Shown one piece after another: positions 5,845 to 6,159 of a stretch of DNA of 6,159 nt; the stretch's first letter is position 1; every line of letters starts with the position of its first letter. The DNA comes from Kiritimatiellia bacterium (lineage in GTDB: Bacteria > Verrucomicrobiota > Kiritimatiellia > RFP12 > UBA1067), in contig JAFXEA010000068.1 of NCBI GenBank assembly GCA_017521065.1, forward strand, positions 1 to 6,159. The letters run 5' to 3'. The notes beneath the pieces are model-generated. The model had not been told where the DNA came from, ran no database searches, and was given only the letters and a program-made list of their open reading frames with translations. The position numbers and the translations under genes were made by a program.

Positions 5845-5863
5845 CGATTTTGTAGTAAAATTG
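5845..5863 (+). promoter_or_regulatory. Candidate -10 box and overlapping AraR-like operator of the GntR-type gene
   Basis: TAAAAT (5856-5861) is a plausible -10; a matching -35 is not evident in the AT-rich sequence upstream. It is covered by an imperfect palindrome with core ATTTT-GTAGT-AAAAT (5847-5861), extended by a C-G and a G-T pair. The core resembles operators bound by AraR-type proteins (ATTTGT...ACAAAT). Autoregulation by the adjacent GntR/AraR-like protein is a natural inference but is unproven; AT-rich DNA gives such matches by chance. Confidence 0.4.
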
Positions 5864-5878
5864 TATGCCGTGAACATC

Positions 5879-6159
5879 ATGGCCGATGAAACGAAATACA
5901 AGGTTGTCGCAAAATCGCTTGAGAACGACATTCGCGCCGGCAAGTATGCCGGACGCTCGTTGCCAAGCGAAGCGCAGCTTGTACGGCAGTTCGGGGTTGG
6001 GCGCAAGACCGTGCAGCGGGCCATTCTTGAGCTTCAGTACCAGGGGCTTGTGGTGCGTAGACAAGGTAAAGGCACGTTTCTCTCCAATCTCGGGAAGAGG
6101 ACAACAGGCTTGCTGGGGCTTCTTATCCCGGATGCGTCTTCTGCGACGATATTCCAGTC
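5879..6159 (+). CDS. GntR-family regulator with AraR/LacI-like sensor, 3' end outside the window
   Basis: The visible 93 residues begin with a GntR winged-helix DNA-binding domain (about 6-69): YKVVAKSLENDIRAGKY, then LPSEAQLVRQFGVGRKTVQRAI as the helix-turn-helix and GLVVRRQGKGTFL as the wing. From residue 76, TGLLGLLIPDAS matches the first strand of a LacI/GalR-type periplasmic-binding-protein sensor. This is the AraR arrangement, in which a sugar ligand relieves repression, so it probably controls carbohydrate genes. It is divergent from the metH relic, 148 bases apart. The ATG at 5879 is chosen by homology; no Shine-Dalgarno site is visible. An in-frame GTG at 5870, close to the predicted transcript start, would add three residues as a leaderless start. 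The ATG at 5865 is closed at once by TGA. The targets lie outside the window. Confidence 0.9.
   Translation, partial: MADETKYKVVAKSLENDIRAGKYAGRSLPSEAQLVRQFGVGRKTVQRAILELQYQGLVVRRQGKGTFLSNLGKRTTGLLGLLIPDASSATIFQ

Noticed and set aside
1..6159. CRISPR arrays, insertion sequences, attachment sites or defence genes
   Set aside because: No spaced repeats, transposase or integrase motifs, or target duplications were found on reading both strands. The tRNA-His 3' end is not repeated in the window.

Overview
The window looks like chromosomal DNA of a bacterium with moderately high GC. The expansion of Gfo/Idh/MocA oxidoreductases (one with a Tat-lipoprotein leader) and a GntR-headed regulator with a LacI-like sensor suggest the PVC group, such as Verrucomicrobiota, Lentisphaerota or Kiritimatiellota. 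This is inference from gene style only; no taxonomic marker was searched.

Layout on the + strand: the 3' half of lepA (elongation factor 4) overlaps by one base an EamA/DMT-type membrane transporter gene. A strong sigma70-type promoter then drives a complete tRNA-His (GTG anticodon, encoded CCA and G-1), followed by an intrinsic terminator. Directly after the terminator is a Gfo/Idh/MocA oxidoreductase with a twin-arginine lipoprotein signal and no clear promoter of its own. Next comes a second, leaderless-peptide (cytoplasmic) Gfo/Idh/MocA oxidoreductase with its own near-consensus promoter and a hairpin in its 5' leader.

On the - strand, converging on the second oxidoreductase, lies a decayed cobalamin-dependent methionine synthase (metH-like). 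Its homocysteine-binding domain carries two in-frame stops and a short internal deletion. It is joined out of frame to the start of a B12-binding domain, which is itself cut off. A near-perfect 55-base foldback covers the broken 3' end, and a probable old terminator lies just beyond it. The promoter of this relic is still close to consensus and sits so near the ATG that the mRNA would have been leaderless.

Divergent from the relic is the start of a GntR-type regulator whose N-terminal winged helix runs into a LacI/AraR-like sensor. It is cut by the window end. A palindrome resembling AraR operators overlaps its -10 box.

The functional theme is mixed: housekeeping translation (lepA, tRNA-His), small-molecule transport, sugar or cyclitol oxidoreduction, and a carbohydrate-type regulator. 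I see no new defence system, mobile element or CRISPR. The metH decay, the foldback and the promoter architecture are the observations most worth following.
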